From contig CAUZBP010000003.1 in assembly GCA_963578105.1 (NCBI GenBank), forward strand, positions 62,001 to 126,000: a stretch of 64,000 nucleotides of DNA. Direction: 5' to 3'. Of the stretch, positions 18,211 to 27,272 are shown one piece after another (position 1 is the stretch's first letter; each line of letters opens with the position of its first letter). The notes beneath the pieces were generated by a model. The model made no database searches and had not been told where the DNA came from. It worked only from the letters and a program-made list of their open reading frames with translations. Made by a program: the position numbers and the translations under genes. Source of the stretch: GCA-2718815 sp963578105 (GTDB taxonomy: Bacteria; Planctomycetota; Planctomycetia; Pirellulales; Pirellulaceae).

Positions 18211-18748
18211 CGAAACAATCGACTGAGGAACTGTACCCTCAACCAGTGGGGTAACCGGTTGTCCCTTGCCGACTCTGTACGCCGTCACACACGGAATTGA
18301 TTTCACTGCCATAGAGATCACAACCGAAAGAGCACTACACGACTTCAGGTACAGCGGTTAATCCAACCCCAAACACCGACGACGGGGCAGCAGTCCACGG
18401 ACAGACGGATAAGCATTACCCAAGACCCCACCAGGTTCACCATTGGGCCGCCCGGTCCACAGCCACGTACCCCCAATCTTTTTTTTTATTTTTGAGCAAC
18501 ATTTACTGCTTGCACACCTATTTTCAGTTCTTCGCGGGTCCCGCGTTTTCTGAATTTTTTTTTAACCGTCCAAGCGGACCAGTCCGGCGTGCTCACTTCA
18601 GCCAGCAGGTGCTAGAACTTCCTTCTCTAAAATCCTCTGGACTCTGACACCCAAAATTTTTTAAGATAGCGAAATGGCGGCAGGATACCGCTTCCCACCC
18701 ACTGCAGGATGTCCCCCTCCCACCCACTTCAGGAAACATGACTCCTTC
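18211..18748. other. Intergenic region of about 540 bp
   Basis: It separates the hydroxyacid dehydrogenase from the protein kinase. The only standout feature is a T9-A-T5 tract at 18479-18493 and a second T-run near 18555-18563. No GC-rich stem precedes them closely enough for a convincing intrinsic terminator; AT-rich promoter sequence for the kinase is equally possible. Confidence 0.45.
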
Positions 18749-19891
18749 ATGAGCGCTACAACTTTTTCGGATCTCGACGCCACACTCACCTTTGGCGGTC
18801 AGAAACATGAGCAACGCTCGAAAGAATTGGACCGGCAATACCGATCCATCCTCCAACAGCAACAAATCGGCTGGACCTCCCACTATCGTCTGTTGAAACC
18901 GATCGGTTCGGGCGGTCAGGGAACTGTCTACTTGAGCAGGCGTCGGGGCGCCGACAATTTCACGCTTCCAATCGCAATCAAAATTTTCTCGCCCGAAAAG
19001 TACCACGACACTCACAGCTACGAAGATGACATGGCACGACTGGCGCGAGTAGGTTCTCGAGTCGCTCAAATCCAAGAAGAACATCTTCTAGCGGTTCACG
19101 ATTTTGTCGATCGCAATCGCATTAGAATGATGCTCATGGAATGGGTCGATGGCTATGACCTGTCCCGCCTTTTGATCAATCGTACATTAAACAAAGTGAA
19201 GGCGCGCGTCAGTCTAAAACGCTGGGATTACATTAATAGTGTTGTCGTGACACACGGGTTTACTCAACCGCGTTTGAAGCCGGGCACAGCGGTTGCCATC
19301 GTCCGGGAATGTCTCGCTGCACTGGCAGCCCTGCACCGTGACCAAATTGTGCATGGCGATATCAAGCCCTCGAATATCATGATCAAACGCACGGGCAACA
19401 CCAAGATCGTCGATATTGGATCCGCCTTTGAAGTCGATGATCCACCCCTCCGGCGCTCATGTACACCGGCCTATGCCGCGCCCGAAGTGCTCGACGGTGC
19501 CGAATGCACCCCCCGCAGTGACCTGGCAAGCTTGGGCTACGTACTGATTGAAATGCTATCGGGTCAACATCCTTTCCCGAACACAAACGGTTTGGACGAA
19601 TTGCTCGCTGCGAAACGCTCATTACCACAACGATTGCACGAAATCTTGCCCGGGGAAGTTATGTGCAACGAGTTACTTACAAATTTTTGCCGGGGCTTGA
19701 TTGCGCCTGATCCCACGCGGCGGTTTCCTTCGGCCGAAGATGCGGATTTTCGCAAAGGAGGTGCTGCCGCTTTTCATCGGCAGCTCATCAAAAGCGACCT
19801 GGCATCTGAGTATGAAAATGACCTGCGAATCTGGGTCGAAGAACTTCGTGAATTAGACGAACTGGAAAAAGATGGGCCGAGATGTTCGTGA
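18749..19891 (+). CDS. Serine/threonine protein kinase (PknB-type catalytic domain, no transmembrane segment)
   Basis: 380 aa from the ATG at 18749; an in-frame ATG at 18674 would prepend 25 Pro-rich residues. The kinase motifs are in order: glycine loop 'IGSGGQGTVYL' (about 53-62), Lys78 in 'IAIKIF', the catalytic loop 'HGDIKPSN' (His202, Asp204), the metal-binding Asp222 in 'VDIGSAF' and 'AAPE' at 243-246. The catalytic loop reads HGD rather than HRD and the metal motif DIG rather than DFG, which suggests a kinase not controlled by classical activation-loop phosphorylation. About 20 residues are inserted before the catalytic loop. There is no transmembrane helix and no sensor domain. It could phosphorylate FHA-domain partners; two FHA-containing activators lie 15-20 kb away, but this link is only inference. 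Confidence 0.88.
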   Translation: MSATTFSDLDATLTFGGQKHEQRSKELDRQYRSILQQQQIGWTSHYRLLKPIGSGGQGTVYLSRRRGADNFTLPIAIKIFSPEKYHDTHSYEDDMARLARVGSRVAQIQEEHLLAVHDFVDRNRIRMMLMEWVDGYDLSRLLINRTLNKVKARVSLKRWDYINSVVVTHGFTQPRLKPGTAVAIVRECLAALAALHRDQIVHGDIKPSNIMIKRTGNTKIVDIGSAFEVDDPPLRRSCTPAYAAPEVLDGAECTPRSDLASLGYVLIEMLSGQHPFPNTNGLDELLAAKRSLPQRLHEILPGEVMCNELLTNFCRGLIAPDPTRRFPSAEDADFRKGGAAAFHRQLIKSDLASEYENDLRIWVEELRELDELEKDGPRCS

Positions 19892-20025
19892 CTGCGGCTT
19901 ACTGAAAAATTCTCGTTTCACCTGACGCCCCGACGATCCATGACGGTTTGCCAGCCGAGAAGGCTGGACGACCTCTTTGCACACCCTGCCGTTTCCGGAT
20001 TCTTTCGAGCCCGGGAAGATGTCTC

Positions 20026-22839
20026 ATGCCGATTACCAGGAAGTTCATCGATTGGAGCCGGCCCGCCTTCCCGGTCATCGCCGACTGGCTGGTGGACCGC
20101 TTCACTGCCGGCAAAATCTTGGACATGGACCGCGTCCAGATCGTGGTCCCCGGTCGCCGCGCGGGCCATCAATTACTGGAGTTTCTAGTCGCCCGGGCAG
20201 AAACCCGCGGCCTGGCCTTCTTTCCGCCACAGTGGACAACGATGGGCTCCCTCCCGGAATTGCTCTATCAACCGAAGCGTCCGTTCGCGACAGACTTGGT
20301 TCAAAGACTGGTTTGGATGCAGTCCTTGCGTGAGATCGACACGCAACAACGTGAATCTTTCTTACCACAATTACCGCCCAGGGAAGATTGGAGCAGTTGG
20401 TTGAGTTTAGCAACGCTTCTCTGGCGACAGCATGCTGAACTTGCCGGTGAAGGATTGCACTTTGGAGACCTTGTGGAACACGGACAACAGACGCCCGATT
20501 TCCTGGACACAGCGCGTTGGCAATTCTTGCGTGACCTGCAGACTGGTTATCTGCGAAAACTGGACGCAATCGAGCTTTGGGACCGCCAGACGGCTCGATT
20601 GTACGCCCTGGAACACACGGAGTGCAAAACTGACAAACAAATTATTCTGGCTGCCACAGCCGACATGAATAGGACCATGCGATTGATGCTCGATCAAGTC
20701 GCAGACCGGGTCACCGCACTCGTCTACAGCCCGGATCGTTTTCAAGATCGATTCGACCAGTACGGATGTCTGAAACCGGAGAAGTGGAGTCAAGTCAACA
20801 TTCCCCTGCAGGACGATCAAATCAAGTTGGTCGACAGAGCACAGGATCAAGCGCAGGCGATCGTCGATGCGCTAGAAACTCTGGACAAACCGTGTTCCCT
20901 GCAGGATGTTGCGATCGGCGTGCCGGACGTCGCCTTAGTGCCGTGGATTCAAAATCGCCTTCATCAAAGTGGCATCTCCTCCGGGTGGTCGTTGGGACGC
21001 AACCTTTCTGCAGCCAGCCCTGTCCTCCTGCTAACGGCCGTGGCACAGTTCATTGACCACCACCACGTGGAAGAATTCGCGGCTCTAGTCCGTCATCCGG
21101 ATCTCTACCAGTGGATTCTCTCGGTCCGTCCGGTGACCGGATCGGACCAGAACCAAACATCACCCCTTAGTAACTACATCTCGCAACTCGACCAGTACCT
21201 GAACGACCATCTACAAGCTCGGCTGGGTGAATGGCTCGGTCGCCCCGAAGACTTCAACCTCGTACAACCTGTTTACGACAGCGTCCTATCCTGGCTGGCA
21301 CCATTACAAGTTACACCAGACACCACTCCGATTTCCAAACCTCTCCATGATTGGTCCCGGAAGATCGCCGAAGTTTTGACAGCAATCTACGGCAACCAGA
21401 TCATCGATCAAACTCAACCAAGTGACAATGAGGTCTGCGACACGTTCCAGAAAATACGAAACGCACTCCTGGCGTTGCAGAACGTCCCTGACAGCATTTC
21501 GCCTGTCCTCTCAGCCCCGCAGGCCATTCACATTCTGCTCGACTTGTTACGGTCCGAACATCTGACAACTCACTCTACTGGTCAGGGGCTACAGTTATTG
21601 GGTTGGCTCGAACTCCCCTGGGACACGGCCGAACATGTTATCATCACTTCCTTTAACGAAGGATTCATTCCGCAATCCGTGGATGCCGACCTCTTCCTTC
21701 CGAATCGCCTGCGTCTGGCATTGCGGATCCTGGACAACTCGCGGCGATATGCACGTGACGCCTACGCCCTGCATTGCCTGCTGGCTTCCAGAAAAACGTG
21801 CCAATTAATTGTTGCTCGCCGCAACTACCAGGGCGATCCCCTTAAACCCAGTCGCCTTCTCTTTGCAACCGATTCAAGTCGACTTGCTTCTCGGACACTC
21901 GCCGTTTTTAACACTGAAACTCATTCAACGGCGGTTGCTGACATTCACCCGCCGTCAACTCCCCGATCCGAGAATTCGCAGTTCACGATCTACAAACCTA
22001 CACCCCTGCGGGACAAATCCAGTTCGATGTCGGTCACCTCGTTCCGTTCCTACCTCGCCTGTCCTTATCGGTTCTACCTGCGGCACATCCTGAAAATCCA
22101 GTCTCAGGATGACAGTGCAAGAGAACTTGACCCCGCGTCTTTTGGCAATATCATCCACGAAGTACTTTGTCGTTTCGGACGTGACGACTTGCGGCATTCG
22201 ACGGACGCCGACCGTATTCGAATCTTTTTGCGACAAGAAATTAAGAACTACTCCAGCCAGATGTTCGGGACGGATCGACGCCCGGCCATCAATTTGCAGA
22301 TCGCTCAAGCCCGAAATCGCCTGGATGCATTTGCTCAGTGGCAGGCCACCTGGGCCGCCAAAGGTTGGCGGATCGAACACAGCGAGGTTCCCGATGACGG
22401 CCGCACCTTCACTTGGAACGTCGACGAGGGCTCCATCGAGCTTCATGGCCGTATCGATAGAATTGACCGCCATGAAACTACTGGTGAATGGATGGTCTTC
22501 GACTATAAGACCTCTGACAAAGGTTCTTCGCCCGTCGAATCGCATCGTCGGCAGGATACCTGGACGGATTTGCAATTGCCACTTTATCGCCACCTCGTCA
22601 AGGCACTGGGTATTCAGGATCCCGTTTCCCTGGCTTATATCTTACTTCCCAGGGACACCAACCAAGTCGGAATCTCTCGTGCCGAATGGACTCAAAACGA
22701 ACTGGACGATGCAGACCATCAGATCGGCGAAGTCGTCCGTCGGGTGCTGAACGAAAACTTTTGGCCACCTGCCGCACCCGCCCCCCGAATTTTGACAGAG
22801 TATGACACCTTGTGTCACGAAGGAATTTATGGGCAATAA
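20026..22839 (+). CDS. addB: AddB-like PD-(D/E)XK nuclease subunit
   Basis: 937 aa from ATG 20026 (GGGAAG about 10 nt upstream). The N-terminus has the degenerate P-loop-like 'IVVPGRRAGHQLLEFL' of AddB-type subunits instead of a Walker A. The middle is UvrD-like without helicase motifs; the 'VIITSFNEGFIPQS' segment is typical of the family. The C-terminal RecB-type nuclease shows 'FRSYLACPYRFYLRHIL', 'GNIIHEVLCRFG', then 'GRIDRID' (Asp about 811) and 'VFDYKTSD' (Asp826, Lys828). It would pair with AddA just downstream to resect double-strand breaks up to a Chi-like site. AddB proteins often carry a four-cysteine Fe-S cluster; here only one Cys is visible at each usual position, so the cluster seems absent. 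Confidence 0.85.
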   Translation: MPITRKFIDWSRPAFPVIADWLVDRFTAGKILDMDRVQIVVPGRRAGHQLLEFLVARAETRGLAFFPPQWTTMGSLPELLYQPKRPFATDLVQRLVWMQSLREIDTQQRESFLPQLPPREDWSSWLSLATLLWRQHAELAGEGLHFGDLVEHGQQTPDFLDTARWQFLRDLQTGYLRKLDAIELWDRQTARLYALEHTECKTDKQIILAATADMNRTMRLMLDQVADRVTALVYSPDRFQDRFDQYGCLKPEKWSQVNIPLQDDQIKLVDRAQDQAQAIVDALETLDKPCSLQDVAIGVPDVALVPWIQNRLHQSGISSGWSLGRNLSAASPVLLLTAVAQFIDHHHVEEFAALVRHPDLYQWILSVRPVTGSDQNQTSPLSNYISQLDQYLNDHLQARLGEWLGRPEDFNLVQPVYDSVLSWLAPLQVTPDTTPISKPLHDWSRKIAEVLTAIYGNQIIDQTQPSDNEVCDTFQKIRNALLALQNVPDSISPVLSAPQAIHILLDLLRSEHLTTHSTGQGLQLLGWLELPWDTAEHVIITSFNEGFIPQSVDADLFLPNRLRLALRILDNSRRYARDAYALHCLLASRKTCQLIVARRNYQGDPLKPSRLLFATDSSRLASRTLAVFNTETHSTAVADIHPPSTPRSENSQFTIYKPTPLRDKSSSMSVTSFRSYLACPYRFYLRHILKIQSQDDSARELDPASFGNIIHEVLCRFGRDDLRHSTDADRIRIFLRQEIKNYSSQMFGTDRRPAINLQIAQARNRLDAFAQWQATWAAKGWRIEHSEVPDDGRTFTWNVDEGSIELHGRIDRIDRHETTGEWMVFDYKTSDKGSSPVESHRRQDTWTDLQLPLYRHLVKALGIQDPVSLAYILLPRDTNQVGISRAEWTQNELDDADHQIGEVVRRVLNENFWPPAAPAPRILTEYDTLCHEGIYGQ

Positions 22840-22959
22840 AATCATCGCAGTCGATCCCAAGGCTGGCTCCAACTGTCCTACCACGCCACCGGTCGGACCT
22901 CACTCCCACGGCACCCTGATTTACCTTGATCCTTCCTTCGCCATGACCGGATCTCTTTG

Positions 22960-25900
22960 ATGCCTGATTCCATTCTCGACAACGTCCTGATTCGAGCGTC
23001 AGCAGGAACCGGTAAAACGTTTCAACTGACAAGCCGTTACCTTCGTCTGCTTCTGGCAGGAGCGGAGCCTGACGAAATCCTGGCAACCACGTTTACACGA
23101 AAGGCTGCGGCGGAAATCCTGGATCGGATCGTGGTCCGCCTGGCAGAAGCGGCTCAGAATGACCAGGCCTGTCAAGAGCTGTCCAGAGACCTGCACTTAC
23201 CCGCCCTGCAAAGCAAACAATGTGTCATTCAACTTGAAAAACTATTACAAAATCTACACCGACTTCAAATTGGTACACTCGACAGTTTTTTTCTGCAAAT
23301 TGCACGTAGCTTCAGCCTGGATCTGGGACTGCCGTCAAGTTGGCAGATCATGGAGGAGTTCGAAGAACAACGATTGCGGGAACAGGCGGTCCAGGCGGTC
23401 TTACAGCACGAATCGACACGTGAAATTTCCCGGCTGATGCACCTGATGACCAAAGGCGAAGCAGAACGCTCGATTGGTGAACTCTTGCGAGAAACCGTGA
23501 ATCGCCTCTACCTGGCTTACCTGGAAACATCCCGGGTGGCATGGGAGCAGTTCCCTCAGCTTCAAGGACTGGGTGACGATGAAATCAACCAGGCAATCGA
23601 TCATCTCAGGGACGTAGACCTTCCTGACAGCGCCGCATTGAACAAGGCCCATCAACAGAACTACGAACAGGCACTCCGGAACGACTGGGAGCAATTCATC
23701 AAGAAAGGAGTGGCCAAAAGCATAAAAGATGGCAAACCCAGGTATGGCAGCACTCCCATTCCTGATCCCATGCGACAGGTCTACGAAAAGTTGATTCGAC
23801 ACACGACCGCGACTCTCGTGCAACAACTTTCCAATCAAACCTCGGCCACCTATCAGCTAATCGATAAATTCAACCACGCCTATGAAGCGTTGAAACAAAA
23901 CGCTCACAGTCAACGGTTTGATGACATCACCCGCCGCCTGGCAGACACTGCAGACGACAACAACCTGGACCTTGTGGAATTTCGGCTTGATCAGCGTGTG
24001 ACCCACATTTTGCTGGACGAGTTCCAGGACACTTCGGCCTCTCAGTGGAAGGTGCTCCGACCGTTCGCACAGCGGATCACACGTGGAAAACCACTTCGAG
24101 TCACTGCAGCAAAGAAGGCAATTTGCCGGGCTTCCTCGTCAAACGACGAGGCCAGTTCGCCGGAAACGAAAAGGGACTTGGCGCCAACCTTCTTTTGTGT
24201 CGGTGACGCGAAACAGGCCATTTATGGCTGGCGGGGTGGAGCCGCAGAGATCTTCGAAGCCCTGGAGGGGGAGCTTGGCAATTTAACGACACACGAGCTG
24301 GCCTGCAGTTTTCGCTCGTCCCAGGCGATCATCGACACGGTCAACGAAATTTTTTCCAAAGCAACTCAACACGACAATCTGGGAAACTTGGCGGACGCGG
24401 TCTGCCACTGGTGCGAACTGTTTCCTGAACACTCCACTGCCAAGAAAGGGCTACCTGGATACGCTTGTTTAGTTGCCGGACCCCACGGCGCGGAGGACGA
24501 AGACAGAGAAGACGTCAAGTTGCAATTTGCGGCCCAGCGAATCTTGAACATCGTACAAAACTCACCCCACCAATCGGTCGGCGTACTTGCTCGTCGCAAC
24601 AAAGTCGTAGGACGCCTGGTGTATGAACTGCAACGACTGGGAGTTTCCGCGAGTGAGGAAGGGGGAAACCCTCTGACCGATTCGGCAGCGGTCCAACTAC
24701 TGTTGTCCACCCTGCGTCTGGCCGATCATCCGGGCGACCTGGTCAGCCGGGAACACGTTGTGCATTCTCCCCTGGGAACGCACTTTGGTCTGCAGGCCGG
24801 GCAAGACGACTCCCAGGCCAGTCGGGTAGCCCAGGGACTCCGTAGAGCGCTGCTGAATCACGGTTATGGTACTTGCCTACACAACTGGTCCAAAGAACTT
24901 TCACCGCTTTGCAACACCCGGGACTGGCGTCGCCTGACACAACTGGTCGACACCGCTTACGTCTACGACTCACACGCCACTCTCCGTAGCGGGGACTTCG
25001 TCCGTTACATCGAAACTCATCGCGTTCTCGATCCCAGCAGCGATCCCGTGCGAGTGATGACCGTTCATCAGGCAAAGGGTCTTCAATTTGACTCCGTCGT
25101 TCTTGTCGACCTCGATTCTCGACTAAGGGGTCAACCACCGCCTTACGTGGTCGGACGTGCCTCCCCAATTGCGCCGATCAACGAGGTCTGTATCTATCGA
25201 AACGAAAACATCCAGTCACTTCTGCCCGGCAGGATTCAGAAATTGTTCCAGCAAGCAGTTTCACGGGAAGTGGCAGAAGATCTGTGCGTGCTCTATGTTG
25301 CACTCACCCGCGCCGTCCATGCATTGCACATGATCATTGCGCCCACCGGTTCCCCAAAGGCAAAAGCACCCCGTACAGCGGCAGGTATCTTGCGGGCAGC
25401 GTTAACCAATGGCTTACCGGCCGAGGGTGGTGCCGTTCTGTACGAACATGGCGACCCACATTGGTACAAGACCGTACCGGCTTCCCCACGGCCATCCAAG
25501 CAAACCAAATTATCCGTTCCGACCTCATCGACATCCGGTCCATTCGTCACCACGCGCTGGGCCGATCCTGCAGACGAAACCGGCACAAGACTGCAACGGA
25601 TATCTCCATCCTCCCTGGAGGGGGGCCCGCAGACTCGCCTGGGTGAAATCCTCTCATTGGGAAATTCACGGTCACGATCTCGTGGTTCCTTGTTTCATAA
25701 GTGGTTCGAACAAGTCCGTTGGCTGGATGATGGTAAGCCGGACCTCGAACAATTACGAACAGCAGCCTGCGGTATCGACGCTGGCCAACTCGACCTCCGC
25801 TCGGAGATTGAGCGCTTCATGGTTTGTCTCGAGCAAGACAACATTTCTCAACTTCTCCGGCGGTCATTTTATCTGGAGACAGACCAGTTCAGACCACCTG

Positions 25901-26232
25901 CTGACGACCATCGGAATAAACGTTTGGAAGTACGCAACGAACAGCGATTCGCGGTTCGTATTGACCAACAACTTCTGACCGGAGTCATCGACCGGTTGGT
26001 GCTCGTTTACGCAACTGACAACCTGCTGGCCGCTGATATCGTGGACTTCAAAACCGATCATCTTTTGCCAGGAGACACCGAACAGCTCCATAAACGCCAA
26101 GCATTGCATGAACCACAACTTGAATCTTACCGGCGTGCGGCGCAACAAATTTTTTCATTGCCAGCGGAACGCGTTACTGCACGCCTGGTGTTTGTCTTTT
26201 CCGAAAATTGCCACGAAACCGCTGTCGGTTAA
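22960..26232 (+). CDS. addA: AddA-like UvrD/RecB helicase-nuclease
   Basis: 1090 aa from ATG 22960. The SF1 helicase motifs are complete: Walker A 'RASAGTGKT' (12-20), Ia 'LATTFTRKAAAEI', Walker B 'LLDEFQDTS' (Asp353-Glu354), III 'FFCVGDAKQAIYGWRGG', IV 'ELACSFRSS', V 'VRVMTVHQAKGLQFD' and VI 'LYVALTRA'. A charged low-complexity insert separates motifs II and III. The C-terminal nuclease shows 'RGSLFHKWFEQV', 'LTGVIDRLVL' and 'IVDFKTD' (Asp1029, Lys1031). With the AddB-like subunit 120 bp upstream it forms a complete AddAB-type recombination complex, which replaces RecBCD in this lineage. Confidence 0.92.
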   Translation: MPDSILDNVLIRASAGTGKTFQLTSRYLRLLLAGAEPDEILATTFTRKAAAEILDRIVVRLAEAAQNDQACQELSRDLHLPALQSKQCVIQLEKLLQNLHRLQIGTLDSFFLQIARSFSLDLGLPSSWQIMEEFEEQRLREQAVQAVLQHESTREISRLMHLMTKGEAERSIGELLRETVNRLYLAYLETSRVAWEQFPQLQGLGDDEINQAIDHLRDVDLPDSAALNKAHQQNYEQALRNDWEQFIKKGVAKSIKDGKPRYGSTPIPDPMRQVYEKLIRHTTATLVQQLSNQTSATYQLIDKFNHAYEALKQNAHSQRFDDITRRLADTADDNNLDLVEFRLDQRVTHILLDEFQDTSASQWKVLRPFAQRITRGKPLRVTAAKKAICRASSSNDEASSPETKRDLAPTFFCVGDAKQAIYGWRGGAAEIFEALEGELGNLTTHELACSFRSSQAIIDTVNEIFSKATQHDNLGNLADAVCHWCELFPEHSTAKKGLPGYACLVAGPHGAEDEDREDVKLQFAAQRILNIVQNSPHQSVGVLARRNKVVGRLVYELQRLGVSASEEGGNPLTDSAAVQLLLSTLRLADHPGDLVSREHVVHSPLGTHFGLQAGQDDSQASRVAQGLRRALLNHGYGTCLHNWSKELSPLCNTRDWRRLTQLVDTAYVYDSHATLRSGDFVRYIETHRVLDPSSDPVRVMTVHQAKGLQFDSVVLVDLDSRLRGQPPPYVVGRASPIAPINEVCIYRNENIQSLLPGRIQKLFQQAVSREVAEDLCVLYVALTRAVHALHMIIAPTGSPKAKAPRTAAGILRAALTNGLPAEGGAVLYEHGDPHWYKTVPASPRPSKQTKLSVPTSSTSGPFVTTRWADPADETGTRLQRISPSSLEGGPQTRLGEILSLGNSRSRSRGSLFHKWFEQVRWLDDGKPDLEQLRTAACGIDAGQLDLRSEIERFMVCLEQDNISQLLRRSFYLETDQFRPPADDHRNKRLEVRNEQRFAVRIDQQLLTGVIDRLVLVYATDNLLAADIVDFKTDHLLPGDTEQLHKRQALHEPQLESYRRAAQQIFSLPAERVTARLVFVFSENCHETAVG

Positions 26233-26547
26233 ATTTCTGGCGCAATAATCATTTCAACACCTCGAAAGTTGTTAGCAATGGATGCCACAGGCTGTCCGGC
26301 GGGGTTGTGCGAAAAACCCCCTCACAGTAGCACCCTCTCCACCTTTAACACTCTCCCGCATCCGTTTAAATATCAACCATCGTCGAAGTTGTGACTGGTT
26401 CAAGGGAACAGGGAACACATTGTCTCCCTTTGGCCATTTCAACATTTGTTGCGAAAATCACCAATATTGCCCGTGATTGATCGAATACCCGGTATGCGTT
26501 ATGTTCTGGCGAGTCGACTCGTCTACTGTCCCCACGGAGATTAGATT
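26233..26547. other. Intergenic region with a hairpin and a weak promoter
   Basis: GGGGTT at 26301-26306 and AACCCC at 26315-26320 form a 6-bp stem with an 8-nt loop, possibly ending AddA transcription, though no T-run follows. Further down, TTGATC (26477-26482) and TATGTT (26500-26505) are spaced 17 bp and could be a weak promoter for lemA. The spacer contains the short palindrome ATACC-C-GGTAT (26485-26495). Confidence 0.35.
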
Positions 26548-27153
26548 ATGACTGCGACCTGGATTGTACTCGCGATTGCGATATTGGTTCCGGTTCTCAT
26601 ATTGATGTACGCCGTTGGTGTCTACAACCGGCTGGTAACACTGAAAAATCGGTTTCAGAATGGCTTTTCACAGATCGAGGTGCAGCTTAAACGTCGCTAT
26701 GATCTGATCCCCAACCTGGTGGAAACCGTCAAGGGATACATGGCCCATGAACGGGAAACACTGGAGGCAGTGATCCAAGCCCGCAACCAGGCCGTGGGTG
26801 GCCTGCAGCAAGCCGCTGCTGACCCGGGGAATGCACAGGCGATGAAGGCCCTGGCGGGAGCCGAACAGGGGCTGGCGGGAGCCTTAGGACGAATGTTTGC
26901 TTTGTCCGAAGCGTACCCCGACCTGAAAGCAAATCAGAACATGGCTCAACTCACCGAAGAAATTACAACCACCGAAAATAAAGTGTCCTTTGCTCGTCAG
27001 GCTTATAACGATGCCGTGACGAGTTACAACACGTATCGGCAAACATTTCCGCCCGTGTTCTTTGCCGGCATGTTCGGTCACGGCACCGATGCCTCGTTAC
27101 TCGAATTCGATAGCGAAACCATCGCCGAAGCACCGAAAGTTTCGTTCAGCTAA
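26548..27153 (+). CDS. lemA: LemA family membrane protein
   Basis: 201 aa, typical length. GGAG lies about 9 nt before the ATG. A single N-terminal transmembrane helix (about residues 4-24) is followed by the conserved LemA helical core 'YNRLVTLKNRFQNGFSQIEV' then 'LKRRYDLIPNLVETVKGYM' and 'AYPDLKANQNMAQL'. Most of the protein should be extracytoplasmic and form a helical bundle. LemA is commonly encoded next to M48/HtpX-like metalloproteases, as here, and is thought to work with them in envelope protein quality control. Confidence 0.93.
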   Translation: MTATWIVLAIAILVPVLILMYAVGVYNRLVTLKNRFQNGFSQIEVQLKRRYDLIPNLVETVKGYMAHERETLEAVIQARNQAVGGLQQAAADPGNAQAMKALAGAEQGLAGALGRMFALSEAYPDLKANQNMAQLTEEITTTENKVSFARQAYNDAVTSYNTYRQTFPPVFFAGMFGHGTDASLLEFDSETIAEAPKVSFS

Positions 27154-27272
27154 GTCACCTGCGTGCAACGATTTCAACCAGGACCTGGTTGTCAGAGGTG
27201 AATAGAAGGCCACCGGAGATGGCTTCCGTTCTAGCTTTTTTATCTCACTGCACATTTTTTTCTACTGCGAAC

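Noticed and set aside
18479..18493. T9-A-T5 tract considered as an intrinsic terminator
   Set aside because: No GC-rich stem sits immediately upstream, so only an AT-rich tract is supported.
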